A stretch of 64,000 nt of DNA from NCBI RefSeq assembly GCF_030272615.1, contig NC_081409.1, positions 613,908,755-613,972,754 on the forward strand, in the 5' to 3' direction. Source of the DNA: Cryptomeria japonica (lineage: Eukaryota > Streptophyta > Pinopsida > Cupressales > Cupressaceae). The notes under the pieces are model-generated. The model was given only the letters and a program-made list of their open reading frames with translations. It was not told the DNA's origin and searched no databases. Numbering within the stretch: the first letter of the stretch is position 1; each line of letters begins with the position of its first letter. Of the stretch, positions 12,141 to 24,081 are shown one piece after another. A program made the translations under genes and the position numbers.

Positions 12141-13675
12141 TGTTGGCATTATGTGAACCAGTATGAGGACATAATGATATTGTATGTTGTCATTGATGTC
12201 AATATGTGATATGAAGAGAGAATTGGCATATGTGTGAACCAGTATATATGCTAAAGTGAAACGGTATATTTGTTCAAGGTGAACTGGCATGTAATTATGG
12301 GAACCGACACATGGAAGCATTGTATGACTACCGGTTGGTAGGTAGTTTCCACTTTAGGATTTTTAGTTGGAGTACCTCAAGCCTATGTGACTCAATCAGT
12401 GATCTTTGTGTGATGAGTTAGCAGTATAATGGAGAACAGATCGTGTTGCCACATAAGCTTTGTGTGCATGAAGGATCTTGCATGAAAAAGACTATCCCTA
12501 TCTACCTTGGGAATGTGCAAAGTTTGCTAAATGGTGATAATGCGTGATGAGTTATCAGCCGCCATGAAATCAATGGATAATGGATGATGGAGAATTTCTT
12601 GAGATCTATTCAAGATTGTTGCATTTAATGTAGTATGATTCAATGGTCAGGATTGAACCATTTGAATTGCTTAACCTAACAGGTTTAGGATTTAGGGTTT
12701 TTGCTATCGACCTGTCTATTTCCTATAAGGTCGATGTTGTGTTTCTTTCTAAAGTTGTTGGAAAAAGTTGTATGTGTGTATCCAAGGGAAGTGATACGTG
12801 ATTCTTGCTAGACCAAATGAGAGGAGAGATACCTGTAAAGTGAATGTGCAGAAGGTGAAGAGGAGCCAAAACAGATCTGCATTAGCATTGAGTGTTGTTA
12901 CCAGATCATTGTAATTCCTGTTGATCTTTAACCACTTCAATAGTTGTGAAATCCCTTAACAAGGTAGCCTTAACTGACTTGATACAAATCCTTTAACAGG
13001 GTAACTCGAGGTTATTGAGTTCTGGGAAGATGTAGAGCTCTAGAGATCCTTTAGCTATTGAGTTCTTGAAATCCTCTAACAATGTAACCCTAACCAGTTT
13101 TAACCCTTAACCGGGTATTATAGCCATCCCTTAGTTAGGTGATCCCTAACAGGATTGGTTTCTAGCAGAACCTATTGTTATGTCTTTAACTGGAGAAGGC
13201 TTCTAACAAAGTGGACTTCTAAAGAGTTCAAAAAGCATCTTGTGGGTATTCATCCCCACCATGGTTTTTCCCAGTTGGGTTCCACATGAAAATTATGTGT
13301 GTCATGTGTGATGCTTTTATCTTGTGATGCTTTGTTATTACCTGTTAAGCATATGATGGTTATGTGTTTTATGCCTGTCTATAAAACATATTGAACTAAC
13401 TATTCTGAAGATTTGATGATAGTTTACCTGTTCATGCATGAGGGCGTAATGATACTATAGTATTGAGCTAAGAGGAAAGCTAAGTGAGTAACTTGTTTAT
13501 GATTGTTTTAGTTGTTCTGGGTCTTACCGGTTGCACTCTGTTTCAACTAGTGTCACTATTTGCCAGTCATTTAGAGTATTTGTTGTCAAACCAGTTTTGG
13601 ACTTTATTTTGCCTATACTGATTCACCCCCCCCTCAGTACCGGTTTGGTACTATTCGTTCATCATTGAGTTATCA
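12141..13675 (+). repeat. Element B 3' LTR
   Basis: Colinear with 6198-7736, with scattered substitutions and small indels. It ends TTATCA, followed by the target duplicate GTTAT and then the remainder of element A's LTR. Confidence 0.94.
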
Positions 13676-13680
13676 GTTAT

Positions 13681-14182
13681 ATCATGCTATGATCTGTAGA
13701 TAGCTTGGAAAATCATTCTTGGAGGAGAAGAGATACCAGTAGTAGTTCAGGGTTTATGAACGGGTACAGAGCAGAGCTAGAACCAGAACTCTATTTGGCA
13801 TAGCAGATGCATTCTTGAGTTCATTTTCAGTAATTTACTTTAGAAGAAATCTTGTAGTCAGTGAGGCTCTTTAGTGACGAGCAGTATGCTCTAGGAAGTG
13901 TGCCTTCCTACATGTGAAGGCCCCTATTATATGTAATATTTTTTCATATGGCCAGTGAACTGATATTGTGGGTCATGAATCCCACCGTGGTTTTTCCTCT
14001 TTGAGGTTTTCCACGTATAATTTTTGTGTGTTATTGTGTTCATTAATGTGGATGGTTATTTTCTTCTTGTTATATGTTTATTTGTTTACCGGTTTATATG
14101 TGTATGGTATAAAAGGAGAAAACTTGTTCATACCGACACAATACTGATTCACCCCCCCTCTCAGTGTTCTTGGATCCCAACA
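13681..14182 (+). repeat. Element A 3' LTR, second part
   Basis: Continues the sequence broken at 6197 and matches 304-811. It carries the TGGTTTTTCC ... TTTTCCACGTA region and the box ATTCACCCCCCCTCTCAG, and ends CCAACA at 14182. Gypsy coding sequence starts immediately after it. Confidence 0.92.
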
Positions 14183-15322
14183 AATTCAAGATGAACATAA
14201 GTTTCTAGTAAGTGAGCAATTTTTGGTGAAATTCAAAATTCAAAATTATCATGATGAAGTATTGTGTGATATTATGCATATAGATATTTGTCATCTTTTG
14301 TTGGGTAGACCTTGGTAGTTTGATAGACAGACAATACATGATGGGAGGAAAAACACATACACTATTGTGGCCAATGGGATGAAGCAAACCTTGTTGTCCT
14401 CAGAGGAACCTTTGAAGAATGAAGTCTGTACGAATGCTAGAATCTGTTTGGTGGATGGAAGGAAATTCCTGGATGGATTGAGACATGAGAATGTGTATTT
14501 TTCCTTAGTCCCTAAGAAGACTAAGAATCCAGAGCATGAAGAAGAACAATAGGAAGAGATACAATATTTTCTAACAGAATATGAAGAAATCATTTCAAAT
14601 AATGTCTCTGTGAGAAGTATCGGTCATTGCATGAACTTGGTTCCCAGAGCTAGTTTTCCTAACAAAGGTGCACACTGGATGACACTGATAGAGAATGAAG
14701 AGTTGAATAGACAAGTGAAGGAGTTGTTAAAGAAAGGTTTGATCAGAGAAAGTCTGAGCCCTTGTGCAATACCAACATTATTAGCACCTAAGAAGAATAG
14801 AGAGTGGAGGATGTGCACCGATTCTAGAGCAATAAACAAGATCATAGTGAACTACCAATTTCCTTTGCCTAGGATGGATGATATAATGGATTGTTTGAGT
14901 AGAGCCAAATACTTTACATAGATAGACTTGAAGAGTGGATATCATTAGATCAAGATCAAAGAGGGAGATGAGTGGAAGACAAAATTCAAGACAAATAAAG
15001 GATTGTATGAATGGATGGTGATGCCTTTTGGGTTAACTAATGCACTGAGTACTTCCATGAGGTTGATGAATGAGGTATTGATGAAATTCTTGGGTAAGTT
15101 TGTTATTATATATTTGGATGACATTCCAATTCTCAGTAAGACAAAAGAGGAGCATTTCTTGCATTTGAGATAAGTTTTGTAGAGGTTGAGGGAAGAAAAG
15201 TTGCTGATAAATCTTAACAAGTGTACTTTCATGAAGGAAGAATTAATCTATTTGAGATTTGTGATATTTGAGGATGGTTTGAAGATGGACCCTAAGAAAT
15301 TAAAATAAATTGCTGAGTGACC
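14183..15322 (+). pseudogene. Element G0 (Ty3/Gypsy) protease end and reverse transcriptase, part 1
   Basis: Reading starts inside the protease-RT linker (CHLLLGRPW-stop-FDRQTIHDG, about 14285-14345). It continues into RT, with the template-grip region LLAPKKNREWRMCTDSRAIN (about 14785-14840) and the catalytic box YLDD at 15111-15122. Stops occur at conserved Gln places near 14317, 14920, 14945 and 15172, and a TGA near 15318. The frame is cut at the insertion of element C and resumes at 36959. Upstream G0 (5' LTR, Gag) must lie left of the window, beyond element A. Confidence 0.9.
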
Positions 15323-15649
15323 TGTTATCACTGTTTTAAAAAATGGATGTTCTCGGTCCATGATAGGCTAATTTTGTTGAAATTTTGAGTCTGGTATTGG
15401 CCTTGTTACCTCTATTTTGTTGTAAGACAATGAGAAGGTTTTAGGGTTTTAAGTTTGAACCTCCAAGGTGTTTGAGTAAAAACTTAGTTCTAATTCTGCG
15501 TTATTTTTTTACCACTTAAATGATGGGTCTGTTTGTCATGAGAAGTGTCCCCCCCATTGTTATTTACCTAGGCGGTCCCTGAAATATTTTAAATTTTATA
15601 TGCCTATTAATTTTCCTTTTTTCTAATGTTTATCGGGCCCTATAAATGT

Positions 15650-16556
15650 CATGCAACTCTTTGTTGATGCAACAGCCCACGTTATTTCATGGGATGAAGA
15701 TGATCAAGTTTTACCCTCTGCAAAATAGCGAAAGGTGGTGGGTCCTAGAAGCAGGCAGGTTTTCCACAGAGTAAAGAGTGGTTGGTTTAGAGAATAATCA
15801 ATGACCAACATTGATTCATGGCCAAAAGGTTCTCAAGATTTAGCCTTCGTGAAGTAGCGAAATGACATGGCAGTCCAGTTAGCAGTCCAGGTGGTTTAGG
15901 TGGCAAATAAGAAAGTCCCACATGGTCTCGAGGTTAAGTAAATCAAAGAATAAACTTGGTGACCAGATGGATTGACCATCAGATAGAAGAATTGCATCTT
16001 GATTGTGATCCAATGACTCCTGTTGATTTGCTAGCCTGAGATGCACATGGTATATGTTCTGCGAAATAGCAAAAACATGTGGCAAGTCCCAGAGACAAGT
16101 AGTCTTCCTTGGTTAAAGGGTGATCATGTTGGAAAAGGATCAACGGATCATGTTGATTCATAGCCAGGAGATGCACGCATTTTACCTTTCACGAAGCAGC
16201 GAAAAAGTGGTAGGTACAACTGGCGATGACAGAGTAGTGACGGGGCGCTCAGTTGGCGGTCTGCAGTGGGCCAAGGCGAGGTGGTCATTGAAAGAATAAA
16301 CAATGAGCAAGTTCTTGAAATCTGACGGTCCACATAGATTTGTGAAGATAAGATGCTAGTAAGTTAGCCATCATGAAGTGGCGAAAAAGTCTAGTGGGCC
16401 CAAAGGACAGGTAGGGCATGAAGTTAAAAGTTGATCAAGTCAGTTTTGATCCATCGATCCTCATGGTTTCGTAGCTGCAAGCTAAATGGAGATTAGTTTT
16501 CGCGAAGTAGTGAAATGAGGTGGAAATCACATGAAAGCATTACGTGGCATGACAGT
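15650..16556 (+). repeat. Degenerate ~130-bp repeats with GCGAAATAGCGAAA motif, first block
   Basis: Motif copies lie near 15720, 15852, 16059, 16193, 16374 and 16503. Each is preceded by a segment like GATCCAACGG...GTTGATTCGTGGCC and followed by GGTGG...GGGTCC. Spacing is about 126-207 bases. A second block follows after element D. Equivalent copies exist in the 3' LTR (31285-32100 and 32400-32690). Confidence 0.75.
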
Positions 16557-17367
16557 TGTTAGGAATCTCATAGATACTAAGAGGGGGGAGTGAATCAATA
16601 TCTAACCAGTAATTAGATTTTCTCAACTTAAAACATGCAGAACATATTATAACAGTGTACCGGTATGCAAGAAATAATGTAATAAACAAAATTAAAAATA
16701 TCCACATGAAAAACACACCATGACACAAGGATTTAATGAGGAAACTCAGTGTGGGAAAAACCTCGGTGGGATTTGTGACTCACAATATCCACTTATTGGC
16801 CAATAAGAGAATATTACTTACAAAAGGGAGCCTGCACATGCAGGAAGGCCAATTGCCTAGAGCTCACTGCTCAATGGGAAGTCTCACTGACTTACAATAT
16901 GGATTATACAAATCTAATATCTTGTACTGCTTTAGAATAGCATCTATAATGCCTGATCCAGTACTGGTTTCTGCTCTATTCTTTACATAAAACCTTTAAC
17001 CTATATTTCGCATAATAGGTCTACCTAATATCTTCCTTTTTCACTTACATCCCCTACAAAATGTCTACAATGATCTCTTTTATATATAAGAGTCATTTTA
17101 CAACTTGCCAAGTCGGCTTACAAGGTTTTTACAATAATAAACAAAATATAATATAACAAAAATCCTGTCAGCCTCTGTACCGGTATGCTTCCTTTCTCTG
17201 TGTCGGTGCCAATGGTTTGAGTGCTAGTGTAGAGTGTGATCTATTGATGCCAGTGAACTATCTTGCTAGTTTAATTCCTTTCCAATGCCATAGGATTGTA
17301 AGGTTGTCATCAATGACAAAACCTTCAATCACATACAATGTCTCATTGGAGTGTGCATATGCCAACA
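16557..17367 (-). repeat. Element D 3' LTR
   Basis: Matches 22336-23107 apart from substitutions and an indel of about 39 bases near 17180. In element orientation it starts TGTTGGCATATGC and ends ATTCCTAACA. The C-rich box shared with A, B and G0 lies near 16580, where it appears as its complement. Confidence 0.92.
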
Positions 17368-17564
17368 ATCTCCCCCTTTGGCATTGATGGCAACACTCAT
17401 GAGAAATTTCAAAAGTGTATCCAAAAGTGAAGTCTAAAAATGTTACCAAAAATGTGTTCTCCCTCTAAGCATATGATTCCTATGATATTGAATGTTCTCA
17501 TACCACTACTCCCCCTTTGGCACCAATGACAAAGGTTGTCAAGACATCAGTAGAGTTTGTAATT
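17368..17564 (-). other. Element D polypurine tract and 3' untranslated region
   Basis: The complement of 17368-17380 reads AAAGGGGGAGAT next to the LTR. The 31 bases 17359-17389 equal those of elements A and B. No coding signal to 17564. Confidence 0.82.
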
Positions 17565-20500
17565 TCAACCTTGTAACTGGGTAGTTACAATTTGAAATAG
17601 ATCCACCAAAATCAAGTTTATACTCTCCATAAACTTTTTACTGTCTCTTATTGCTATCTCTATTCTTTTAACTGTACCGGTGAGGTGCTGCATATGCTTT
17701 GCTGGTGTTTTCTGTCCCTGTATCAGTGCCTCAGATATTTCCTTCTGCAATGATGCTAGATAGTCCAATCTTGGACTCAGTTTTAATCTCAGATGCTTTG
17801 TCTTATTCACTATTCTCTCCTTTTCTCTTTCTAATTTAAGTAACTCTTCCTCAAAGTTTGTTATCCTCTGTTCAAAAACTGATAATGTATCAGGTGAGTT
17901 AACAAAGTTATCAGCAAATTTATTGATTTCATCCTGTACCTTGCTCATCTTCTTATCTATGTCTACTGTCAAAAAGTTTGTTTTGTTGGTGTCTTTGTAC
18001 AGAGTTTTGTACTCTTTCAATAAGTTACACAGTTCTGGTAGAAGTGTGTCAAAATCTCTAGTACACTTCTTTATGTGATCTTCAAATAATTTTTGCTTTT
18101 CAATTTCTACCTTGTCCTTCAATGTCTCTTCCTTTATTTTCTCAATGTTCTCTGTGATATATTTACACAAAGTATCAAGTTGTCCTAAAGAATCTTTATT
18201 GTCTATATTACAGTTAGGAGCAATTACCTTCAAAATTGGGATTATGTCATCTATAGCTTTGTAACCCTGTGAACTACAATCTGTTATCCTTTTGATTGAA
18301 TCCAAAAGTACTTCAATTACATTTGTTGGTTTGTGGCCTACTGAGGAGGAACCAACATTCTAAATTCCGCTGGTGGAAGAAGTAACCAAGCTTGTTGTGA
18401 CCTCTAGTAGGTCTACTTGTGCTTGCATTTCTTTAAGCAATGGTTTGTGTACTTCTCTAGTTGCCGGTGGCACTGTTTCCTCATGAACCTGTTCCTGTTT
18501 CTATTTTGGAGCCTATTCCTATTGTTGTTGCTCTTCTTGTTGCACTGTCTCAATCTGAGCTTCTACCTATTATTCTTTGTCATCTACTAGTTTCTCTTGT
18601 GTTTTAACAGTTTGCTCAGCTACTGGGGGCTCACTAGCCATTTCAGTCTTACAAGTTGTATCTTTGTCTACCACAATGTTGATCTTTTTTGTATCAACAT
18701 CTACTATGTATAAGACTTTAGGATTAGGATTGGCATCCTCTACATCCATACTTTCAACTACCGGTTGATCTTCTGTAGTTGTTGTTACCGGTGATGTAAA
18801 AGATGGTGGGGGTAAGTTGTCTTTTACTTTAATACTTGGAGGTCCACCAACCTTTCCTTTTCCTTTGTCTCTTTCTTTCTGATATACCTTTATTGGTTTG
18901 GGGTTCCTATATTCTTCCTATTTTTCTTTTTCAACTAGAAATATATCCCATCCATTTTCTATTTCTTCAATCACCTCATTAACTCTTCCAACCATTAATG
19001 TAATGTGCCAGTGTGTAGTAGAGAATACTGACCAGTTGGCTTCAACAATTAAATCATCAATTTCTTTAGGTGAGCTCACTGGGTACACAACAAGTAGCTT
19101 TTCTATCTTGATTTTCTTGTCAAGTTCTATTACTACTTGTCTCCTTGCTTCCAGTCTTTTGAACAATTCATCTGGTACTTCATCTACAACTTCCATCAAA
19201 AATTTCTTATACATGTCCATATGCAATATAACACTATTTTCTACTTGTTCTTTTTCATCTGCAGTTGGAGTGTCATACAATTTCTCTATATTCTTTAGTT
19301 CCCCTTCCTCTGTAATTTTATTCAATAGTATGTCAAGAGGAGCCAAGTTTTGTTTTGTTCTCTTCTTCTTCTTAGGTGTCAGTTTCTTCTTTGGTGTAGT
19401 TCTTAACCAGTGATCTCATTGCTTGTTGTTTTTGTCTTGTCCTCCTAGGTGAGGGTGTGGTTGCTAGTGAGGAATCTCTTTTCCTTACAACTCTTTTGAA
19501 AGCTACAGGCATGTCACTCTCTGAAGAAGTGCCTACCAGTGATAGATGAGTCTCAGGCTGTAGAGTTCCTAGCTCATCCTTAGTGATATTGGTTTGTTTT
19601 AACACATCCTCTTTAATAGCCTTTGCCTGTCTAGAGCCTCTTCTCACAACTGCCTCAACCTTTGTCACTCTCTTCTTAGATTGTATTTATTTTTCTATAG
19701 TCTTGGCACTACCAAATACTTCTTCCTTTGGTTTGTTTGGTGCTTCCAGAAGTGCTTTAGCATAAGTCTCAATTATATGATCATTTGTCTCATAGCCCAT
19801 CTTTGTTACCCACATTGTTCTTGGAATGACTACTTCCATCTAGATTTCATCCTTATATTTGTCAACAATGTTTTGTGATAATCTGATTCTCTTCTTCATT
19901 TTGGCCTTAAGTGCTTGAAAGAAATCATGGATATTGTTTTCCTTATCTTCTCCCATATTGTTGAATAGTTCTGTTAGTTGTTTACCTATGGGTATATCAA
20001 ATCCAAGTTCTTTGTAGCCTATACCAGGAACTTGTTTGGTTATATGTAGCATCAAACATAATAATAGATTTCCAAACCTAAAAGTTCCTTTCTTCTTTCT
20101 TATCCTTCTCAATCTTGTCTAGGTTGTCAATTAACTCATACTTCAACCACTCACATATATCAATCTTTACATTATCTGTGATCATGTCATAACCACTTTT
20201 AATGCATAAACTTGAAACTGAATTGAGCCTATTTGCATGAGTTGCCTTATACCCTAATATCATGTTGATAAACCTTACATTGATGTAGGTTACATCATTG
20301 ACTCTTAGGGACCTTTTATCAGATGTAGCACCAGTTAGCTTAGTAACTAGGTCATTGGAGACCTTCTTAGTTTTGTCTAGCCTTTTACCGGTGGTCGGTA
20401 ACCCTGTGACAACTTTCACAACTTCCTTGGTGATTTTGTGAATTGCATCTAACTAGAAAAATTCACCATGTACCCTGCTTAAGACTATCCTAATCACATC

Positions 20501-20827
20501 CTTGGGAAATTCAGGAATGCAAAGGATTTCAGTAAATCCTAGGGTTTCAATGATTTTATGTTTCGGTTTCACATTTACGGAATTATCACATATGATAGTT
20601 TTATACATAGTTTTGATCTCTTCATCTCCCAATTCCTCTATGTTGTAGTGAATGTAAATTCTGGGGTCTTCAACATAAACAACTCCTTTTGGTATTTGTG
20701 AGAAATCACCTATATTGTCATCTTTCTTTGCTACTTCGAGAACTAGTTGAAATACGGGCCTAGGGCATTTTATGACCTTGACTACAGTAGGGTTTTCTAT
20801 ATATTCAAGTGTAGAGGTGGATGCCAT
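17565..20827 (-). pseudogene. Element D ORF2, unrecognised ~1090-residue protein (broken)
   Basis: Starts at ATG 20827 (MASTSTLEYIENP) and can be followed through pieces 20453-20827, 20078-20419, 19840-20112, 19372-19668, 18918-19346 and 17565-18305, with stops and frame changes between them. The N-terminal region aligns with element A ORF2 at roughly half identical residues by eye. The middle is basic and Thr/Pro-rich. The C-terminal 246 residues (17565-18305) are a long charged helix-rich stretch, probably coiled coil. Nothing in it matches protease, RT, RNase H or integrase. Conserved size, order and N-terminal sequence in two diverged elements suggest selection on the protein before decay. 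Function unknown. Confidence 0.74.
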
Positions 20828-21132
20828 GATGATAAATATCTTTTTTCTGTCTTGGATGGATTGATTGCTTGAAGTGCTTTGCCTCTTTGCTTGAAATTCC
20901 TTAGCTCTACAATTTTTGCGCTTACAAATGTTTGAAATCACAGTGAAATGAAATGGAACCAAAACCACAAATTTATAGTGTTAATTTTCCATCTACCACA
21001 TTAAATGCATGCTGGTTAAGTATTCACTTAACATTGTCTACCGGTAATGAATTAATTTCCAACTTCTCATCTCTAACCAAGGGAATAATAGCACATGTGT
21101 CATTAGATTGCCAAACCTCAAGGAAACATTCT

Positions 21133-22264
21133 TCAATTTGATGAAGAACTTCCTATTGGTGGAGCATCACTCTATCCTATCGGTGAAGCATTGATTGGTT
21201 CTACTGGTGGAGGAGTATTCCCAACATTAAAATCAGCTTTTCTAATCCATTGTTTTGAGAATTCTTGCTTAACCTCTTCAACTTTTTCTTTACCTTTCAA
21301 GCTAGAACTTTTGTCTGCCAGTGATCCTTTACTTCTACAGAATTTTGCAATATGCCCAATCTTGTTACATGCATAACAAGTCACATTATTCTTCTGAATA
21401 GATTTCCCATAACCTATGCTGGTTTGTGTTCTACATTGATTAGATAAATGTCCAAATTTTCCACAAATATAACATCTCACATTCATTCTACAATTTTTCA
21501 GAATTGTGACCAACTTTGTTGCATTTTGAACATTGACCAGTGGGTGTGTTGATATTCTAATAATTTATAGATCTACATTAATTTTCTCTATGACCATACT
21601 TATTACAGTTAAAGCATTTTCCATTTAATTTATAAGCATTAGGTTGCCTTACCGGTTTGTTGTGATCTTGTGTGTTTGCAATACCAGAGCTTTCACCAAC
21701 TTCAAAGCCAATTCTAGAAGTGTCACCTTTAGGTTTTTGATTCTTCAGTAAGCTACCAAGTTCCTCTGAGCTTTTCTTGAATTTTTCTTTATGTTGATTT
21801 GTAGTTTCTAGTTCACTTTCTAAGACTTCTTTCTGTTTCATTAGTTCATTGGAGTCATTCTGAGTGTGCATTAGATTTGTCTTTAATAAATCATTTTCAT
21901 AGCTAAGTTTTGTGTTCTCATTTTCTGCATCACTCAGTCTTCTGGTCAATTCTTCTTCATTCTTCTTCCTATCTTCAATCTCTTTACAAAATCTCACAGT
22001 CATATCCTGCATCTCATTCTTTGTAGTTATGTTCTCCAATTTCAGCTTACTGAACATATCATTAAGTGATTCCTTTTCATCATTCTCAATTTGCATCTTT
22101 TCACAAAGTTCTCTTCTCTTATTTCTTGCAATAGTAAGATTCTCTTGAAGTGCCTGAATGATATCTTGAGTTGTTTTTATAACATCTTCTAGTTTGATAT
22201 TTTTCAATTTTTTTGTATCATAGTCTGAGAGAGCTGCTGCAAGTTGCTTCATCAGATTTTCCAT
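21133..22264 (-). pseudogene. Element D Gag-like protein with coiled coil and CCHC knuckles (broken)
   Basis: Best start is ATG 22264 (MENLMKQLAAAL), 58 bases inside the primer site. A 190-residue heptad-like region is followed by zinc knuckles. The first, CFNCNKYGHREN, is cut by a stop, and a second is disrupted by a frameshift between 21514 and 21578. Then come CYICGKFGHLSNQC and CYACNKIGHIAKFC (about 21350-21480). The proline-rich tail ends at TGA 21133-21135, with one in-frame TAG. It aligns throughout with element A 886-2025, including the motif KNEMQD. Confidence 0.82.
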
Positions 22265-22321
22265 ATCTACCGGCGTCAAGATCTTCCTCAAGGTGTTAGG
22301 CTTCTGAAAATAGAGGACCAA

Positions 22322-22333
22322 GCTCTGATACCA
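22322..22333 (-). other. Element D primer binding site
   Basis: GCTCTGATACCA on the plus strand is the complement of TGGTATCAGAGC, two bases from the LTR at 22336. Confidence 0.9.
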
Positions 22334-22335
22334 AT

Positions 22336-23107
22336 TGTTAGGAATCTCACAGCTACTGAGAGGGGGGGTGAATCAGTATCTAACCGGTAATTAGATTTTC
22401 TCAACTTAAAACATGCAGAACATATTATAACAGTGTACCGGTATGCAAGAAATAATGTAATAAACATAATTAAAAACATCCACATGAAAAGCACACCATG
22501 ACACAAGGATTTAACAAGGAAACCCAGTGTAGGAAAAACCTCAGTGGGATTTGTGACCCACAATATCCACTTACTAGCCAATAAGAGAATATTATTAACA
22601 AATGGGGGCCTGCACATGCAAGAAGGCCAATTGCCTAGAGCTCACTGCTCAATGGGAAGTCTCACTGACTTACAATGTGGATTATACAAATCCAATATCT
22701 TGTACTGCTTTAGAATAGCATCTATAATGCTTGATCCAATACTGGTTTCTGCTCTATTCTTTACATAAAACCTTTAACCTATATTTCGCATAATAGGTCT
22801 GCCTAATATCTTCCTTTTTTCCTTACATTCCCTACAAAATGTCTACAATGATCTCTTTTATATATAAGAGTCATTTTACAACTTGCCAAGTCCGCTTACA
22901 AGGTTTTTACAAAAATAAAAAAAAATATAATATAACAAAAATCCTGTCGGCCTCTATGCCGATGCTGGTGGTCTGAGTGCTGGTGTAGAGTGTGATCTGT
23001 TGATGCTGGTGAACTATCTTGCTGGTGCCATAGGATTGTAAGGTTGCCATCAATGACAAAACCTTCAATCACATACAATGTCTCATTGGAGTTGGCATAT
23101 GCCAACA
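22336..23107 (-). repeat. Element D 5' LTR
   Basis: Matches 16557-17367 and ends at 23107 next to the TSD copy ACAGT (23108-23112). In element orientation its end carries ATTCACCCCCCCTCTCAG about 30 bases before the LTR terminus. Confidence 0.92.
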
Positions 23108-23112
23108 ACAGT

Positions 23113-23760
23113 TGGTGCATTTCACAGAGTTTAATAGTGATGTGTTGAATGCCACGTGGCTCTGAAGGGTAGTTGAGGGCCTGCCTAGGTGTAACTAACA
23201 GTTATGTGGAGAAATGTGAAGCAAAACACATGGCAATTTCAGAATGGAACCCAGAGGAGTTTCCTGAGCTAATGGATGATTGCCACATGGTATTTGTTAA
23301 CCGGTGACTAGGTAAAGTAAGTGGTCTCCAAAAATAAATGGCCCACTTGAAAGGTTTAATGTTTGTTAAAAGGTATTCACCTTGTGTTTGATCTAACGAT
23401 TCTCGTTGTTTCGTGGCCCGAAGATTCCTGCAGCTTAAATCTCTGTGAAATGGCGAAAATTGTTAGCCATCAAGATGAGGCACAGTTAGTTAGTAGATTG
23501 ACGGTCCTGGTTAGAGTTAAAGACCAGGTGATTAGAATTTGATCTAATGGTTGGCGTGGCTTTGTGAAGGAAAAGTACACGAGTTATAAAGCCCGCGAAA
23601 TAGCGAAAAGAAGGTGGGGCCTGACATTGACAAAGAGAGATCAGACGGAGGTAAAGGTGGTGTAAGTTCTCGTAATCTAACGGCCAATGTTGTTTCACAA
23701 AAGAAAGCTGCAAAGGTTTTATGCACTGTGAAATAGTGAAAGGCCAAAACAAAGGAAAGA
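23113..23760 (+). repeat. Degenerate ~130-bp repeats with GCGAAATAGCGAAA motif, second block
   Basis: Continues the array of 15650-16556. Clear motif copies lie near 23449, 23596 and 23727, with a weaker one near 23122. With element D removed, the nine clear copies are mostly one to three multiples of about 130 bases apart. The array ends about 340 bases before the coding region at 24082. Confidence 0.72.
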
Positions 23761-24081
23761 CTCAGAGAAGTTATGACCTATTGGAGCTAGTTTTGAATTC
23801 AATTTGGCGAATTCAATTCTGAAAAAATAGCCTAAGCATGTGGAGTTAATTTCTAAAAATTCAATGCCAACTTGTCCTTTAGAGTCCACATCAAATTGAT
23901 TGTTAGTATTGTTTCATCAAAGTTTGTTGCAGAGCAATTGGTGTGGAGCGTTTCTCTTCACGTGAATAATCAGGTTTTTTGTGCTTTTCTTGATAATTCT
24001 GGTATGTTTCCAATTGTTGCTATGTGAATTATTTCATTACAGGTCTGTACTAGTTTCAAGTGGTATAATTGCTTATTCAGA

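Larger units (their letters stand above)
6198..13675 (+). mobile_element. Element B: Ty1/Copia LTR retrotransposon, complete but broken
   Basis: A 7478-bp element with LTRs of 1539 and 1535 bp, starting TGTTGGCATT and ending TTATCA. It has a tRNA-Met primer site and a polypurine tract, and coding order Gag, protease, integrase, reverse transcriptase, RNase H, which defines Copia. The TSD is GTTAT (6193-6197 and 13676-13680). Removing the element and one TSD restores the LTR of element A (compare 299-315). All coding parts are interrupted by stops and at least two frameshifts, so the copy is dead. The lineage within Copia is not resolved by eye. Confidence 0.95.
1..14182 (+). mobile_element. 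Element A: Gag + ORF2 LTR retroelement without pol (TR-GAG/LARD-like), interrupted by element B
   Basis: The element runs from beyond the left window edge to 14182. It has a 5' LTR, a tRNA-Met type primer site, a Gag-like region, a second long coding region, a polypurine tract and a 3' LTR. The 3' LTR is split by Copia element B (6198-13675 plus one TSD copy). No protease, reverse transcriptase, RNase H or integrase motif is found between the LTRs, so it is non-autonomous. It was inserted into Gypsy element G0, whose reading frame starts directly at 14183. Element D at 16557-23107 has the same architecture in the other orientation, which supports this as a real family and not a random deletion product. 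Confidence 0.85.
16557..23107 (-). mobile_element. Element D: Gag + ORF2 LTR retroelement without pol, relative of A, inserted in C's LTR
   Basis: A 6551-bp element, TSD ACAGT (16552-16556 and 23108-23112), with LTRs of 811 and 772 bp. It reads on the minus strand. From its 5' end at the right it has LTR, tRNA-Met primer site, Gag-like region, ORF2, polypurine tract and LTR. No pol motif is present. The insertion point is recovered in element C's intact 3' LTR at about 32119-32123. Gag and ORF2 are diverged homologues of those in element A in the same order. Confidence 0.92.

Noticed and set aside
16557-23107. A genuine minus-strand host gene for a zinc-knuckle protein
   Set aside because: It is bounded by LTRs, TSD, primer site and polypurine tract, and has a homologue with the same layout in element A.
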